Origin: JAKOWB01 sp038363005
Lineage (GTDB): Bacteria > Pseudomonadota > Alphaproteobacteria > Kiloniellales > JACOMY01
Reading direction: 5' to 3'
DNA length: 64,000 nucleotides
Assembly (NCBI GenBank): GCA_038363005.1
Contig: JBBQBI010000017.1
Span: forward strand, 1 to 64,000
Every line of letters begins with the position of its first letter. The first letter of the stretch is position 1. The notes below the pieces were generated by a model, which ran no database searches, was not told the origin of the DNA, and saw nothing but the letters and a program-made list of their open reading frames with translations. The position numbers and the translations under genes are program-made. This document shows positions 42,498-54,305 of the stretch, piece after piece.

Positions 42498-43487
42498 TCA
42501 GAGCATTGCCTCGACCACACGGTCGGGCGGGGTGTGGCCGTCGACGAAGGTCTTGATGTTGATGATGACTTTCTCGCCCATGGCAATGCGGCCCTCGATG
42601 GTGGCCGAGCCCATGTGCGGCAGCAGCACGACGTTGTCGAGCTTCAGCAGCTTGGGATTGACGGCCGGCTCGTGCTCGAAGACGTCGAGGCCGGCGCCGG
42701 CGATCTCGTTGGCCTGCAGCATGCGGGTCAAGGCGTTCTCGTCGATCACCTCGCCGCGGCTGGTGTTGACCAGCACGGCGTGCGGCTGCAGCAGCTTCAG
42801 GCGCCTGGCCGAGAGCAGGTGATAGGTCGCCGGCGTGTGCGGGCAGTTGACCGAGACGATGTCCATGCGGCTCAGCATCTGGTCGAGGCTCTCCCAGTAG
42901 GTCGCCTCCAGCTCCTGCTCCACGTCCTCATGCACGCGCCGCCGGTTGTGATAGTGCACCGACAGACCGAAGCCCTTGGCGCGTCGGGCCAGCGCCTGGC
43001 CGATGCGGCCCATGCCGATGATGCCCAGGCGCTTGCCCCAGATGCGGTGGCCCAGCATCGAGGTCGGCGCCCAGCCGCCCCAGGTGCCGGCGCGCACCAG
43101 GCGCTCGCCCTCGGCCAGGCGGCGCGAGCAGGCCAGCACCAGGGCCATGGTCATGTCGGCGGTGTCCTCGGTCAGGACACCGGGGGTGTTGGTGACGGTC
43201 ATGCCGCGCTGGCGCGCGGTCTTCAGGTCGATGTGGTCGACACCGGTGCCGAAGGAGGCGATCAGCCGCAGCTTCGGGCCGGCACCGGCCAGCACGCCCG
43301 CATCGATGCGGTCGGTGACCGTGGGGACCAGGATCTCGGCCTCTTTCGCCGCGGCCACCAGCTCGGCCTGCGACAGCGGCTTGTCCTCCAGGTTCAGGCG
43401 ACAGTTGAAGAGCTCCATCATCCGCGTCTCGATGACATCGGGCAGGCGGCGCGTGACGATGACGAGCGGCTTCTGTTTCGGCGGCAT
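42498..43487 (-). CDS. D-2-hydroxyacid dehydrogenase (glyoxylate/hydroxypyruvate reductase type)
   Basis: The 329-residue NAD(P)-dependent enzyme has the substrate loop IASFGTGVDHIDL, the nucleotide-binding LGIIGMGRIGQALARRAKGFG, the catalytic Arg in NTSRGEVIDENAL, the Glu in FEHEPAVNP and the catalytic His in LLPHMGSAT. The sequence is close to alphaproteobacterial D-glycerate dehydrogenases (glyoxylate/hydroxypyruvate reductases). It is divergent from the SH3 protein gene and precedes the cupin gene in one operon. Confidence 0.92.
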   Translation of the reverse strand: MPPKQKPLVIVTRRLPDVIETRMMELFNCRLNLEDKPLSQAELVAAAKEAEILVPTVTDRIDAGVLAGAGPKLRLIASFGTGVDHIDLKTARQRGMTVTNTPGVLTEDTADMTMALVLACSRRLAEGERLVRAGTWGGWAPTSMLGHRIWGKRLGIIGMGRIGQALARRAKGFGLSVHYHNRRRVHEDVEQELEATYWESLDQMLSRMDIVSVNCPHTPATYHLLSARRLKLLQPHAVLVNTSRGEVIDENALTRMLQANEIAGAGLDVFEHEPAVNPKLLKLDNVVLLPHMGSATIEGRIAMGEKVIINIKTFVDGHTPPDRVVEAML

Positions 43488-43654
43488 GTGCGGTCCCCGG
43501 CAAGGGCCCTGGCAAGGATTGTCGATGGGCCCTGCCGTTCCGATAGCAGGCGGCGGACCGGTCCAGCAAGCCCCAGTGGCTCAAGGACGGTCCTGGGGCG
43601 CCCCTGGGACAGCGCGTGGCTTGACGCGGCGCCGCCGGTGGGGAGACTGACGCC

Positions 43655-44212
43655 ATGTCCGCGCTTGCCCGTCTTCTCGGAGTCCTGCTGCTGCTGGGGC
43701 TGCCCGCCGCCGCCCTGTCGGCCTGGGCGGCGACGCCGCCACCAGGCGACATGGCGCAGGCCACCGGCGACGGTGGCGGCGTCACCGGCCTGCCGCTGCC
43801 GCGCTTCGTCAGCCTGCGCGCCGACGAGGTCAACTTGCGCACCGGCCCGGGCATCCGCTATCCCATCGACTGGGTCTACAAGCGCCAGGGCCTGCCGGTC
43901 GAGATTATCGACGAGTTCGAGGCCTGGCGCCGCGTGCGCGACCGCGAGGGCACCTCGGGCTGGGTGCACCAGTCGACGCTGTCGGCCGAGCGCAACGCCA
44001 TCGTGGTCGGCGAGCGCCGCGCGCTGCGCGCCAAGGGCGAGGCCGTCGCCGAGGCCGTCGCCTGGCTGGAGCCCGGTGTGATCGTCAAGCTGGAGCGCTG
44101 CGCCGGCGACTGGTGCGAGGCGACGGCGAAGGACGCCGGGGGCTCGAACTTTCGCGGCTGGCTGCTGCGGGCCGAACTCTGGGGCGTCTATCCCGAGGAA
44201 ACCCTGAACTAG
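43655..44212 (+). CDS. secreted bacterial SH3-domain protein
   Basis: The 185-residue product has a signal peptide (about 1-28, ending LSAWA) and two SH3-like repeats: FVSLRADEVNLRTGPGIRYPIDWVY, then TSGWVHQSTLSAERNAIVVG, and a second block WLEPGVIVKLERCAGDWCEATA. Bacterial SH3 domains of this type bind cell-wall peptides or proteins in the periplasm. The gene lies head to head with the hydroxyacid dehydrogenase, an arrangement I recall as common in Rhodospirillales. The C terminus (WGVYPEETLN) is typical of the group. Confidence 0.88.
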   Translation: MSALARLLGVLLLLGLPAAALSAWAATPPPGDMAQATGDGGGVTGLPLPRFVSLRADEVNLRTGPGIRYPIDWVYKRQGLPVEIIDEFEAWRRVRDREGTSGWVHQSTLSAERNAIVVGERRALRAKGEAVAEAVAWLEPGVIVKLERCAGDWCEATAKDAGGSNFRGWLLRAELWGVYPEETLN

Positions 44213-44224
44213 GGAGTGCGGCGC

Positions 44225-45022
44225 ATGGCGACAAGCGGACAGGGCGGGGTCAAGGGGCGGGTGGCCCTGGTCACCGGCGCCGGAAGCGCCCAGGGCATCG
44301 GCTTCGCCAGCGCGGCGATCCTGGCGGCGCAGGGCGCCAAGGTCGCCATCACCTCGACCACCGAACGCATCTTCGAGCGGCGGCGCGAACTGCCGGCCGA
44401 CAGCTTCGCCTTCCCCGCCGACCTGACCGATCCCGACCAGGTCGCGGCGCTGGTCGGCGAGGTGGAGCAGGCGTTGGGCCCCATCGACATCCTGGTGAAC
44501 AACGCCGGCATGGTGCAGACCGGCCGCGACGAGGTCACTAGCGGTCCCTTCGTCGAGCTGGGCGACGCGCAGTGGCTGCGCGGGCTGGAGATGAACCTGA
44601 TGACCGCGGTGCGCCTGACCCGGCGGCTGCTGCCCGGCATGATGGCGCGGCGCTATGGCCGCGTGGTGCATGTCTCCTCGGTTACCGGCCCGCTGGTCAG
44701 CAACCCGCACAGCAGCATCTACAGCGCCGCCAAGGCAGCCATGACCGGCATGACCCGCTCGCTCGCCATCGAGGTGGCGCGCCACGGCGTCACGGTGAAC
44801 TGCCTTGGCCCCGGCTGGATCGCCACCGCCTCGCAGTCGCCCGAGGAAGCCATCGCCGGCCAGCACACGCCGGCCGGGCGCAGCGGCACGCCGGAGGAGA
44901 TGGGCGCCGTCGTCGCCTTCCTGGCCAGCGCCGAGGCGAGCTACGTCACCGGCCAGCTGATCGTCGCCGACGGCGGCAACGCGCTGCAGGAGTACAAGGG
45001 CCCGGAGGCGGGCTACTACTGA
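44225..45022 (+). CDS. short-chain dehydrogenase/reductase (SDR)
   Basis: The 265-residue oxidoreductase has the cofactor motif ALVTGAGSAQGIGFAS, NNAGMVQTG, the catalytic serine in VSSVTG, YSAAKAAM with Tyr and Lys, and the C-terminal LIVADGGNALQEYKG. The substrate is unknown; the fold is that of 3-oxoacyl-[ACP] reductase-like SDRs. GTG 44216 lies in frame upstream, but AGGGAG (44211-44216) precedes the ATG at 44225, which fixes the start there. Its stop shares one base with the start of the next gene. Confidence 0.9.
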   Translation: MATSGQGGVKGRVALVTGAGSAQGIGFASAAILAAQGAKVAITSTTERIFERRRELPADSFAFPADLTDPDQVAALVGEVEQALGPIDILVNNAGMVQTGRDEVTSGPFVELGDAQWLRGLEMNLMTAVRLTRRLLPGMMARRYGRVVHVSSVTGPLVSNPHSSIYSAAKAAMTGMTRSLAIEVARHGVTVNCLGPGWIATASQSPEEAIAGQHTPAGRSGTPEEMGAVVAFLASAEASYVTGQLIVADGGNALQEYKGPEAGYY

Positions 45023-45687
45023 TGCCGTCGACGCCGTCGCTCGAGCAGACGGCGCTGAACAACGCCCTGTGGTGTGACAGCGTGCTGCGGGCCCAGGGCC
45101 GGGCCGGCGCCTTCGCGCCCACCCTCTGGCACAGCCCCGGACCGGTGCCGCCTTACTATCCGCGCGCCGTGACCTTGGCGCCGCTGCTTGACCGGGCAGC
45201 GCAACGGCGGCTTGCCGACCTGCAGCCGGGCGAGGCGGTGAAGGACTCCTTCGCCAGCCTGCCGCTGAGCGGTTTTGACCTGCTCTTCACGGCAAGCTGG
45301 TACTGGCACCCCGCGCAGGCCGGGACCGCCGACGCTGCCACCGTCCAGGACGCGGTCGGTCTGGCTGCCTGGGTCGATGCCTGGGGCGGCGGCGCGGGAG
45401 TCTTCGCGCCGGGCTTGCTGGCCGACAGCAGCGTCACGCTGCTGTGCTGGCCGGCCGAAGGCGCGATCCAGGCGGGCTGTGCGCTGAACGCCGGCGCCGA
45501 TGTCGTGGGGTTGAGCAATCTCTTCGGCCAGGACGCGGCGGCCCTCGCCGCCATCATCCAGGCCGCCATCGGCGCGGCCGCGGGGACGCCGCTGCTGGCC
45601 TATGAAGCCATCGGCGCGGAGAGCACGGCGCTGCTGGCGGCTGGCTTCCATCCCCTGGCGCCGCTGCGTGTCCTGGTACGGCGGTAG
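45022..45687 (+). CDS. uncharacterised protein, possibly distant GNAT fold
   Basis: The 221-residue product starts with an ATG that overlaps the SDR stop (TGATG), so it is translated with the SDR. No clear motif is seen. Features are the N-terminal NNALWCDSVLRAQG, PPYYPRAVTLAPLLD, ADVVGLSNLFGQDAA and a C-terminal GFHPLAPLRVLVRR. The last two are compatible with a degenerate acetyl-CoA-binding fold, but this is weak. The open frame extends 150 codons upstream inside the SDR gene as a shadow. Confidence 0.6.
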   Translation: MPSTPSLEQTALNNALWCDSVLRAQGRAGAFAPTLWHSPGPVPPYYPRAVTLAPLLDRAAQRRLADLQPGEAVKDSFASLPLSGFDLLFTASWYWHPAQAGTADAATVQDAVGLAAWVDAWGGGAGVFAPGLLADSSVTLLCWPAEGAIQAGCALNAGADVVGLSNLFGQDAAALAAIIQAAIGAAAGTPLLAYEAIGAESTALLAAGFHPLAPLRVLVRR

Positions 45688-45764
45688 CGGACCGGCAGCA
45701 ACTGCCCAGCAGCCGTGACCGCCAAGGGCTGTCGCGCGGTCGCGGCAAGCGGCATGATCGCGGC

Positions 45765-46628
45765 ATGGATATCGCCCAGAAGACCCTGGCCCTGCCAGGC
45801 ATCGACATCGCCTATTTGGACGGCGGGCAGGGCCTGCCGCTGGTCTTCCTGCACGGCTGGCCGGAATGGTCGGGCGTGTGGCGCCGCAACCTGCCGGACC
45901 TGGCGCGGGATTTCCGCGTCATCGCGCCGGACCTGCGCGGCTTCGGCCGGACGCAGTCCGCCGAGCCGGCCCGTGCGGTGGAGGACTACGTCGAGGACCT
46001 GCTGGCCTTCGTCGAGGCCCTGGGCCTGCTGCGCTTCGGCCTGATCGGGCACGACGTCGGTGGCTTCCTGATGCTGGAGGCTGCGCGCCGCCAGCCGGAG
46101 CGACTGGCCGGCCTGTTCTTCTTCGATTGTCCGCACTTCGGCATCGGCAAGCGCTGGCTGGAGGGCGGCCAGGTGCGCGAGATCTGGTACCAGACCTTCC
46201 ACCAGATGCCCTTCGCCGCCGACCTGGTCGGCGCCAGCCGCGCCACCTGCCGCGCCTACTTCGCCTACTTCCTGCAGCATTGGTCGCACGATCCAGCGGC
46301 CTTCGAGGCGGTGCTGGAGGAGTGGGTGGACAACTTTCTGCAGCCCGGGCGGCTGTCCGGCGGCTTCGACTGGTACAAGTCGGTCAACGCCAAGCGCCTG
46401 GCAGCGATGGCCAACCCGCCGCCGCCACCGGCGCCGATCGGCGTGCCGGCTTTTTCGCTGTGGGGCGAGAGCGACGCCATCCTGCGCGTCGAGTGGCAAG
46501 AGACGCTGCGGCCGCTCTTCACCGACATCACCCTGGAGCGCGCGCCCCAGGCCGGGCACTTCGTGCATTGGGAACAGCCGGCGCTGGCCAACGCAAGAAT
46601 CAAGACCTTCTTCGCCGGGCGGGAATGA
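45765..46628 (+). CDS. alpha/beta hydrolase (epoxide hydrolase/haloalkane dehalogenase-like)
   Basis: The 287-residue product has the fold and motifs of the epoxide hydrolase group: oxyanion loop HGWPEWSG, nucleophile aspartate in IGHDVGGFLML, cap-domain region about 130-205, and the catalytic histidine in AGHFVHWEQP. Nucleophile Asp rather than Ser indicates action on an epoxide or a carbon-halogen bond; the substrate is unknown. It is 77 bases after the previous gene. Confidence 0.88.
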   Translation: MDIAQKTLALPGIDIAYLDGGQGLPLVFLHGWPEWSGVWRRNLPDLARDFRVIAPDLRGFGRTQSAEPARAVEDYVEDLLAFVEALGLLRFGLIGHDVGGFLMLEAARRQPERLAGLFFFDCPHFGIGKRWLEGGQVREIWYQTFHQMPFAADLVGASRATCRAYFAYFLQHWSHDPAAFEAVLEEWVDNFLQPGRLSGGFDWYKSVNAKRLAAMANPPPPPAPIGVPAFSLWGESDAILRVEWQETLRPLFTDITLERAPQAGHFVHWEQPALANARIKTFFAGRE

Positions 46629-46711
46629 CCGGTGTAAGGCGTTAGGCGGGCCGGCTGACGCCTACCGTCCGTTCGCCACTTCGGCCACAATGGCGCCCGC
46701 GTTCACCGCCC

Positions 46712-48664
46712 ATGGGGGGCCACTTGGGCTGTCGCCTGCTCGTCCTGTTGCTCTGCCTGCTGCCTGGCACCGCCTGGGCCGAGGAGGCCATGGGGCCAGC
46801 GGCGACTCTCATTCGCTCGCTGCAGGAGCTGGCGGCGGCGCTGAGCGCCAAGCTGGCGATGATCGGCCAGGCGCTGGCCGCCTTCGACCAGCACCTCGGT
46901 ACCGTGCGTTTCCTGCTGGAGAGCGAGAGCGGCGCGGGCGGCCTGGCCCACGCGCTCTGGGTCCTGCCGCTGCTGATCGCCGTGGCGCTGGCGGCCGAGC
47001 TGCTGCTGTGGCGCGGCACCGGCAGTCTGCGGCGTCGCCTGCTGGCAGGCGAGGCCACCGGCTGGCTGGGCAAGCTGCGCGCCATCGCCCTGGTTTTCGC
47101 CTTCGACCTGCTGCACTGCGCGCTTTTCTTTGTCGTCACCCACATCGGCTCGCTGCTGTTCTTCAAGAGCGTCGACCCGCTGCGCGAGCTGTTGGTGGCG
47201 GTCTTCCTGGCCATCGTCGCCACGCGGCTGGCGGCGGCGGTGAGCTGCCTGCTGCTGTCGCCTGGCGCGCCCGGCCGTCGCCTGGTGCAGCTGGACGACC
47301 GCGCCGCCCGGCGCCACCAGCGCTGCGCCATGCTGGCGGCGGCGCTGATCACCACTGGATTCTTCGGCGGCGGACTGTTGCTGCTGGTGGGCCTGCCGCC
47401 GGAGCTGGTGCAGCTGTGGGATCTGCTCTTCGGCGCACTGCTGGCACTGCTGCTGGCGGTGTGGGTCTGGCTGGCTGGGGGTCTCTGGCTGCTGCGGGTC
47501 GCGGCGCTCCTGATCTGCTGGCTGCTCTGGTCGCTGCAGCTACTGGCCGATCACCCGCTGGCGGCGCAGTCAGCCGCCCTGGCCCTGGCGCTGATACTGC
47601 TGGCACCGGTGGTGGCGCGGCTGATCGAGGCGGCGGTCGAGGGGCGTCGGCTGCGGCGCCTGCTGTCGGGCATGGTGCAAGCGCTGGCCTTCGCCGCGGC
47701 GCTGTTCTACCTGCTGGATGCGCTAGGCCTGGGGCTGCGCCGCGGCATGGGCAGCGCCGGCGGGCAGGCGGCCGGCCAGGCCGTGGTCAGCATCGTCGTC
47801 GCGGTGATTCTTGGGCTGCTGGCCTCGGAAATCAGCCGTCGCCTAGTGGAGAAGCGCCTGGGGCCGCTGGCGGCGAGCGGTGGCGGCGACGACGAGGCCA
47901 TCGTCGCCGGCAGCCGCGCCCATACTCTGCTGCCGCTGTTGCGCAGTGTGGTGATGGGCATTGTCGTCGTGGTGGTGGCGCTGATCGTGCTCTCGGCGCT
48001 GGGTCTCGACATCGAACCGCTGCTGACCGGCGCCGGCATTGTCGGCATCGCCATCGGCTTCGGCGCGCAGACCCTAGTGCGCGACATCTTCTCCGGCTTC
48101 TTCTTCCTGCTCGACGATGCCTTCCGCGTCGGCGAGTACATCGACGTCAAGGTGGCCAAGGGTACGGTCGAGCGCATCACCATCCGCTCGGTGCAGCTGC
48201 GCCACCACCGCGGCGCGCTGGCCACGGTGCCCTATGGCGAGATCAACGCGATCCAGAACATGACGCGCGACTGGGTGATCGAGAAGCTGGAGTTCGGTCT
48301 GGTCTACGGCACCGACGTGGAGCGCGTGCGCAAGGTCATCAAGCAGGTCGGCAAGGACTTCGCCGACGATCCGACCGTGCAGTCGCACCTGCTGGAGACC
48401 TTGAAGAGCCAGGGCGTGCAGCGCTTCGCCGACAGCGCCATCATCTTCCGCGCCAAGTTCAAGGCGGTGGCCGGGCACCAGTTCGTGCTGCGCCGCAACG
48501 CCTATCGCCGGCTGATCGAGGCCTTCGCCGAGAACGAGATCCGCTTCGCCTTCCCCACGGTGACGATCAGCGCCGGCAAGGGCGCCAGCGAGGAGCCGGA
48601 CGAAGAGACGCTAGCGGCGGCCAGGTCGGCCATGGCGCGGACCCAGGCACCACCCGCAGGCTGA
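46712..48664 (+). CDS. large mechanosensitive channel of the MscS family
   Basis: The 650-residue protein has a signal peptide (about 1-24, ending AWAEE), a helical periplasmic segment, about 10 membrane helices and then the MscS core. The pore helix and beta domain are seen in GAGIVGIAIGFGAQTLVRDIFSGFFFLLDDAF, then VGEYIDVK and VERITIRSVQLRHHRGALATVPYGEI, followed by the C-terminal cytoplasmic domain. It should release solutes on hypo-osmotic shock. The long N-terminal part resembles MscM/YbdG-like paralogs rather than MscS itself. The start is the ATG giving the signal peptide. Confidence 0.9.
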   Translation: MGGHLGCRLLVLLLCLLPGTAWAEEAMGPAATLIRSLQELAAALSAKLAMIGQALAAFDQHLGTVRFLLESESGAGGLAHALWVLPLLIAVALAAELLLWRGTGSLRRRLLAGEATGWLGKLRAIALVFAFDLLHCALFFVVTHIGSLLFFKSVDPLRELLVAVFLAIVATRLAAAVSCLLLSPGAPGRRLVQLDDRAARRHQRCAMLAAALITTGFFGGGLLLLVGLPPELVQLWDLLFGALLALLLAVWVWLAGGLWLLRVAALLICWLLWSLQLLADHPLAAQSAALALALILLAPVVARLIEAAVEGRRLRRLLSGMVQALAFAAALFYLLDALGLGLRRGMGSAGGQAAGQAVVSIVVAVILGLLASEISRRLVEKRLGPLAASGGGDDEAIVAGSRAHTLLPLLRSVVMGIVVVVVALIVLSALGLDIEPLLTGAGIVGIAIGFGAQTLVRDIFSGFFFLLDDAFRVGEYIDVKVAKGTVERITIRSVQLRHHRGALATVPYGEINAIQNMTRDWVIEKLEFGLVYGTDVERVRKVIKQVGKDFADDPTVQSHLLETLKSQGVQRFADSAIIFRAKFKAVAGHQFVLRRNAYRRLIEAFAENEIRFAFPTVTISAGKGASEEPDEETLAAARSAMARTQAPPAG

Positions 48665-48677
48665 GCGCGGCCGCTCG

Positions 48678-49370
48678 TTACAGCTTCTCCGCCAGCAGCT
48701 CGCCATAGACCGTGCCGTCGTGCGTGAAGTCGAGGATGCGGAAGCCGGCACGCTCGACCAGGCCGGTCAGGATCCAGTCGAAGGTTGAGTGCTCGTCGCG
48801 CACGTGCGTGGCGACCTCGTCACGGCTGTAGCCGGTCTCGCGCGTCATCCAGCCGATCCAGCCCTCGACCGCGGCCGGGATGCCGGTGGGATCGCAGGCG
48901 AAGACGACGTCGGCCAGGTACAGCCGGCCACCCGGCTTCAAGGCCATGCGCAGCCGGGCCAGCGCCGCCGCCTTCCAGAAATCCGGCAGGTGATGGAAGG
49001 CATACTTGCTGGTGGCAAGGTCGAGCGAGGCGTCCGGCAGGGTGAAGGAGAGGAAGCCGGCGCGCTGTGGCTGGACGTTGCGCTGCCCGGCGCGTGCCGC
49101 CCGCCGCTCGGCCACCGCTAGCATCGAGGCCGAGATATCGATGGCGTGCACCGTGCCGCAGACCTCGGCCAGGGCGACGGCCAGCGCGCCGGTGCCGCAG
49201 CCGAACTCGGCGGCGACACCACCGCGCGGCGGCGCCAGCTTGGCCACTAACTGACGCTCGCCGGCCAGCGAGGTGTTCTGTGCCCGGTCGTAGCGCTCCA
49301 CTAATGTCGGGTCCTCGAAGTCGAGGCCGACCTGGCGCAGGTCGTCGTAGTACCAGTCGGGATGAGGCAT
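48678..49370 (-). CDS. class I SAM-dependent methyltransferase
   Basis: The 230-residue protein carries the SAM motif VAAEFGCGTGALAVALAEVCG, motif II DISASMLAVAERR, and motif III LPDASLDLATSKYAFHHLPD followed by KPGGRLYLADVVF. The acceptor is unknown; it resembles UbiE/UbiG-type small molecule methyltransferases. It lies downstream of gyrB on the same strand, separated by 143 bases holding two hairpins. Confidence 0.85.
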   Translation of the reverse strand: MPHPDWYYDDLRQVGLDFEDPTLVERYDRAQNTSLAGERQLVAKLAPPRGGVAAEFGCGTGALAVALAEVCGTVHAIDISASMLAVAERRAARAGQRNVQPQRAGFLSFTLPDASLDLATSKYAFHHLPDFWKAAALARLRMALKPGGRLYLADVVFACDPTGIPAAVEGWIGWMTRETGYSRDEVATHVRDEHSTFDWILTGLVERAGFRILDFTHDGTVYGELLAEKL

Positions 49371-49390
49371 GAGCGAAGTTCCCAGTCAGC

Positions 49391-49410
49391 GAGAGGCAAG
49401 TCTGCCTCTC
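49391..49410 (-). terminator. hairpin downstream of gyrB
   Basis: A perfect 8-bp stem, GAGAGGCA (49391-49398) with TGCCTCTC (49403-49410), around AGTC. No T tract follows on either strand, so it may be a weak terminator or a processing signal between gyrB and the methyltransferase. Confidence 0.4.
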
Positions 49411-49494
49411 CCGACCGGACGCCAGCCTTGCGAATCCGGACACAGGGCCATGCAGGGAGGTTCAAGCCCCTCTGCCGCGCGCCAGCGTGGGGGA

Positions 49495-49511
49495 GGGGGC
49501 AACTCGCCCCC
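49495..49511 (-). terminator. hairpin abutting the gyrB stop
   Basis: GGGGGC (49495-49500) and GCCCCC (49506-49511) pair around AACTC, 2 bases after the gyrB stop. It could mark the end of the dnaN-recF-gyrB transcript; no T tract is present. Confidence 0.45.
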
Positions 49512-49513
49512 GC

Positions 49514-51958
<2,445 letters not shown>

Positions 51959-51976
51959 GCTCTCGGTCCTGCAGGT

Positions 51977-53179
51977 TCAGCCGCGGCGTGTCAGCTGGCC
52001 GTCGGCGACGTGGAAATGCTGGGCGTTGGCCCCCAGCTCGGCAAACAGTTCGCTCTCGGTGCCGGTCAGCCAGGCCTGCGCGCCCAGCCCCAGCAGTGTC
52101 TCGAACAGCGCGTCGCGGCGCGCCGCGTCCAGGTGCGCCGCCACCTCGTCCAGCAGCAGCAGGCCGCTGCGGCCGCGCGCCAGCTGCACCAGGCGGGCAT
52201 GGGCCAGCACCACCGACACCAGCAGCGACTTCTGCTCGCCGGTGGAGCAGAGCTCAGCCGGCATGGCCTTGGCCAGGTGCGTGGCCCGCAGGTCGCTGCG
52301 GTGCGGCCCCAGCCCGGCGCCGCCGGTTTCGGCATCACGGCCGCGGCCCTGGTGCCAGGCTTCCTTCAGGCGGTCCTCGACCTCCAGCGCGCTGGCGCTC
52401 TCCAGCCAGGACTCGGCATCGCCCGACAGCGCCAAGCCGGCGCGCGGGAAGGGTCCCAGCGCGGCGGCGCAGGCGGCGGCCAAGCGGCCCACCAGGTCGC
52501 GCCGGGCGGCGGCGATGGCCACCGCGCGCTCGGCCATCTCGGCCTCCAGCGCGGTCAGCCAGGCTGGATCGCCACGCCGCTCGGTCAGCAGGCGGGCCCG
52601 TTCGCGCAGCGCCGTCTCGTAGCCCAGCACGCGGCCGGCATGGGCGGGATCGAAGCCGAAGACCAGGCGGTCGAGGAAGCGGCGCCGCTCGCTGGAACCG
52701 TCGCGCCACAGACCATCCATCTGGGGTGTCAGCCAGACCACATCAAGCAGCTCGGTCAGGCGTGCCTGGCTGCGTTCATTGCGGCCATCCAGTCGCAGCA
52801 CGCGGCGCTCGGCGGCGCCCGGTGCCTGCTCGGGATCGCGCCCGGTGCCAAGCTGGCGCGGGCCGTCCGGCGTCATGATCTCGGCCGCCACGGCCCAGCC
52901 CTGCTCGCTGCCCAGGCGCGCCAGCTCGCCCAGCCGGGCGCGGCGCAGGCCGCGGCCCGGTGCCAGCAGCGACAGCGCCTCGAGCAGGTTGGTCTTGCCG
53001 GCGCCATTGGCCCCGGTCAGCACCACCGGCCGCGCGTCCAGCGGCAGCTCGAGGGCGGCGTAGGAGCGGAAGGCCGTCAATGTCAGGCGGGCAAGCCACA
53101 GGTTCGGCGTCGCCTGGCCGGGCGCGCCGCTGTCCTCCCCCTCGACCGCCCCCCTGCGGATGGCAATGGCGTGGGGCAA
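51977..53179 (-). CDS. recF: DNA replication and repair protein RecF
   Basis: The 400-residue ATP-binding protein aids gap repair and replication restart. It shows Walker A LTGANGAGKTNLLEALSLLA, the signature region and the C-terminal LLLDEVAAHLDAARR. The start is TTG at 53179. A strong ribosome site AGGAGAG overlaps the dnaN stop codon and precedes the TTG, so RecF is probably coupled to dnaN. The first ~25 residues are an extension beyond the usual RecF N terminus (WLARLTLTAFRSY). Confidence 0.92.
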   Translation of the reverse strand: MPHAIAIRRGAVEGEDSGAPGQATPNLWLARLTLTAFRSYAALELPLDARPVVLTGANGAGKTNLLEALSLLAPGRGLRRARLGELARLGSEQGWAVAAEIMTPDGPRQLGTGRDPEQAPGAAERRVLRLDGRNERSQARLTELLDVVWLTPQMDGLWRDGSSERRRFLDRLVFGFDPAHAGRVLGYETALRERARLLTERRGDPAWLTALEAEMAERAVAIAAARRDLVGRLAAACAAALGPFPRAGLALSGDAESWLESASALEVEDRLKEAWHQGRGRDAETGGAGLGPHRSDLRATHLAKAMPAELCSTGEQKSLLVSVVLAHARLVQLARGRSGLLLLDEVAAHLDAARRDALFETLLGLGAQAWLTGTESELFAELGANAQHFHVADGQLTRRG

Positions 53180-53186
53180 GGCTCTC

Positions 53187-54305
53187 CTAGACCCGCATCG
53201 GCATGATGACGTAGAGCGCCGCCGGATCGGCGCTGTCGCGCACCACGGTGGGCGAGGCGGCGTCCGCCATGGCGAACTCCATCTTGTCGCCCGAGACCTG
53301 CTGCGCGATCTCCATGAGGTAGCGCGAGTTGAAGCCGATCTCCAGGGCGCTGCCGCCGTAGTCGACCTCGATCTCCTCGACCGCGGTGCCGTTCTCCGGG
53401 CTGGAGGCCGACAGCGTCAGCAGGCCCTTGGCCAGCGACATCTTCACCGCGCGGCTTTTCTCGTTGGAGATGGTGGAGACGCGGTCCACCGCCTCGCGGA
53501 AGCCCTTGCCGTCAACCGCCAGGATCTTGTCGTTGCCCGAGGGGATGACCCGCTCGTAGTCGGGGAAGGTGCCGTCGATCAGCTTCGAGGTCAGCACCGT
53601 GGAATCGAAGGCGAAGCGGATGCGGGTGTCGGACAGCGCCACCTCTACCGGCCCCTCGCTCTCGTCCAGCAGCTTGCGCACCTCTGCCACGGCCTTGCGC
53701 GGCACGATAACGCCAGGCATGCCGCTGCCGCCCTCGGGCAGCGCCATCTCGAAGCGCGCCAGGCGGTGGCCGTCGGTCGCCACTGCGCGCAGCAGCTGGA
53801 CCTCGCCGACCTTGGTGTCGTGCAGGTAGATGCCGTTCAGGTAGTAGCGCGTCTCCTCGGTGGAGATGGCAAAGCGCGTGCGGTCGACCAGGTCGCGCAG
53901 CTCCTTGGCCTGCAGCGCGAAGACGGTCGGCAGCTCGGCGGCGCCGCCGGCCGGGAAATCCTCCTTCGGCAGCGTCGAGAGCGTGAAGGTCGAGCGCCCG
54001 GCGGACAGCACCATCTGACCGTCGCTGCCCTCGGCATTCAGCTCCACCTCGCTGCCGTCCGGCAGCTTGCGGACGATGTCGTAGAGCGTGTGCGCCGGCG
54101 CGGTGATGGCACCGGCGGTGGCGACCTCCGCGGTGACCTGCTCGACGATGGTCAGATCCATGTCGGTGGCGGTCAGGCGCAGCTTGCCGGCCTTCGCCTC
54201 CAGCAGCACGTTGGAGAGGATCGGAATAGTGTTGCGCCGCTCGACGACGCTCTGCACGTGGGCGAGCGCCTTCAGCAGGGCCGCGCGTTCGATCGAAAGC
54301 TTCAT
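53187..54305 (-). CDS. dnaN: DNA polymerase III beta sliding clamp
   Basis: The 372-residue clamp holds the replicative polymerase on DNA. It begins MKLSIERAALLKALAHVQSV with RRNTIPILSNVLLEA, and ends with the usual YVIMPMRV. Three similar clamp domains are visible by length. The ATG at 54305 is chosen over an upstream one because it gives the canonical N terminus. It is followed by recF. The upstream gene is the GT8-like gene rather than dnaA. Confidence 0.97.
   Translation of the reverse strand: MKLSIERAALLKALAHVQSVVERRNTIPILSNVLLEAKAGKLRLTATDMDLTIVEQVTAEVATAGAITAPAHTLYDIVRKLPDGSEVELNAEGSDGQMVLSAGRSTFTLSTLPKEDFPAGGAAELPTVFALQAKELRDLVDRTRFAISTEETRYYLNGIYLHDTKVGEVQLLRAVATDGHRLARFEMALPEGGSGMPGVIVPRKAVAEVRKLLDESEGPVEVALSDTRIRFAFDSTVLTSKLIDGTFPDYERVIPSGNDKILAVDGKGFREAVDRVSTISNEKSRAVKMSLAKGLLTLSASSPENGTAVEEIEVDYGGSALEIGFNSRYLMEIAQQVSGDKMEFAMADAASPTVVRDSADPAALYVIMPMRV

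Noticed and set aside
40236..49370. Accessory genes as a hidden defence island
   Set aside because: The region holds only metabolic, transport and small-molecule enzymes with normal base composition and no nucleases, toxins or mobile genes.
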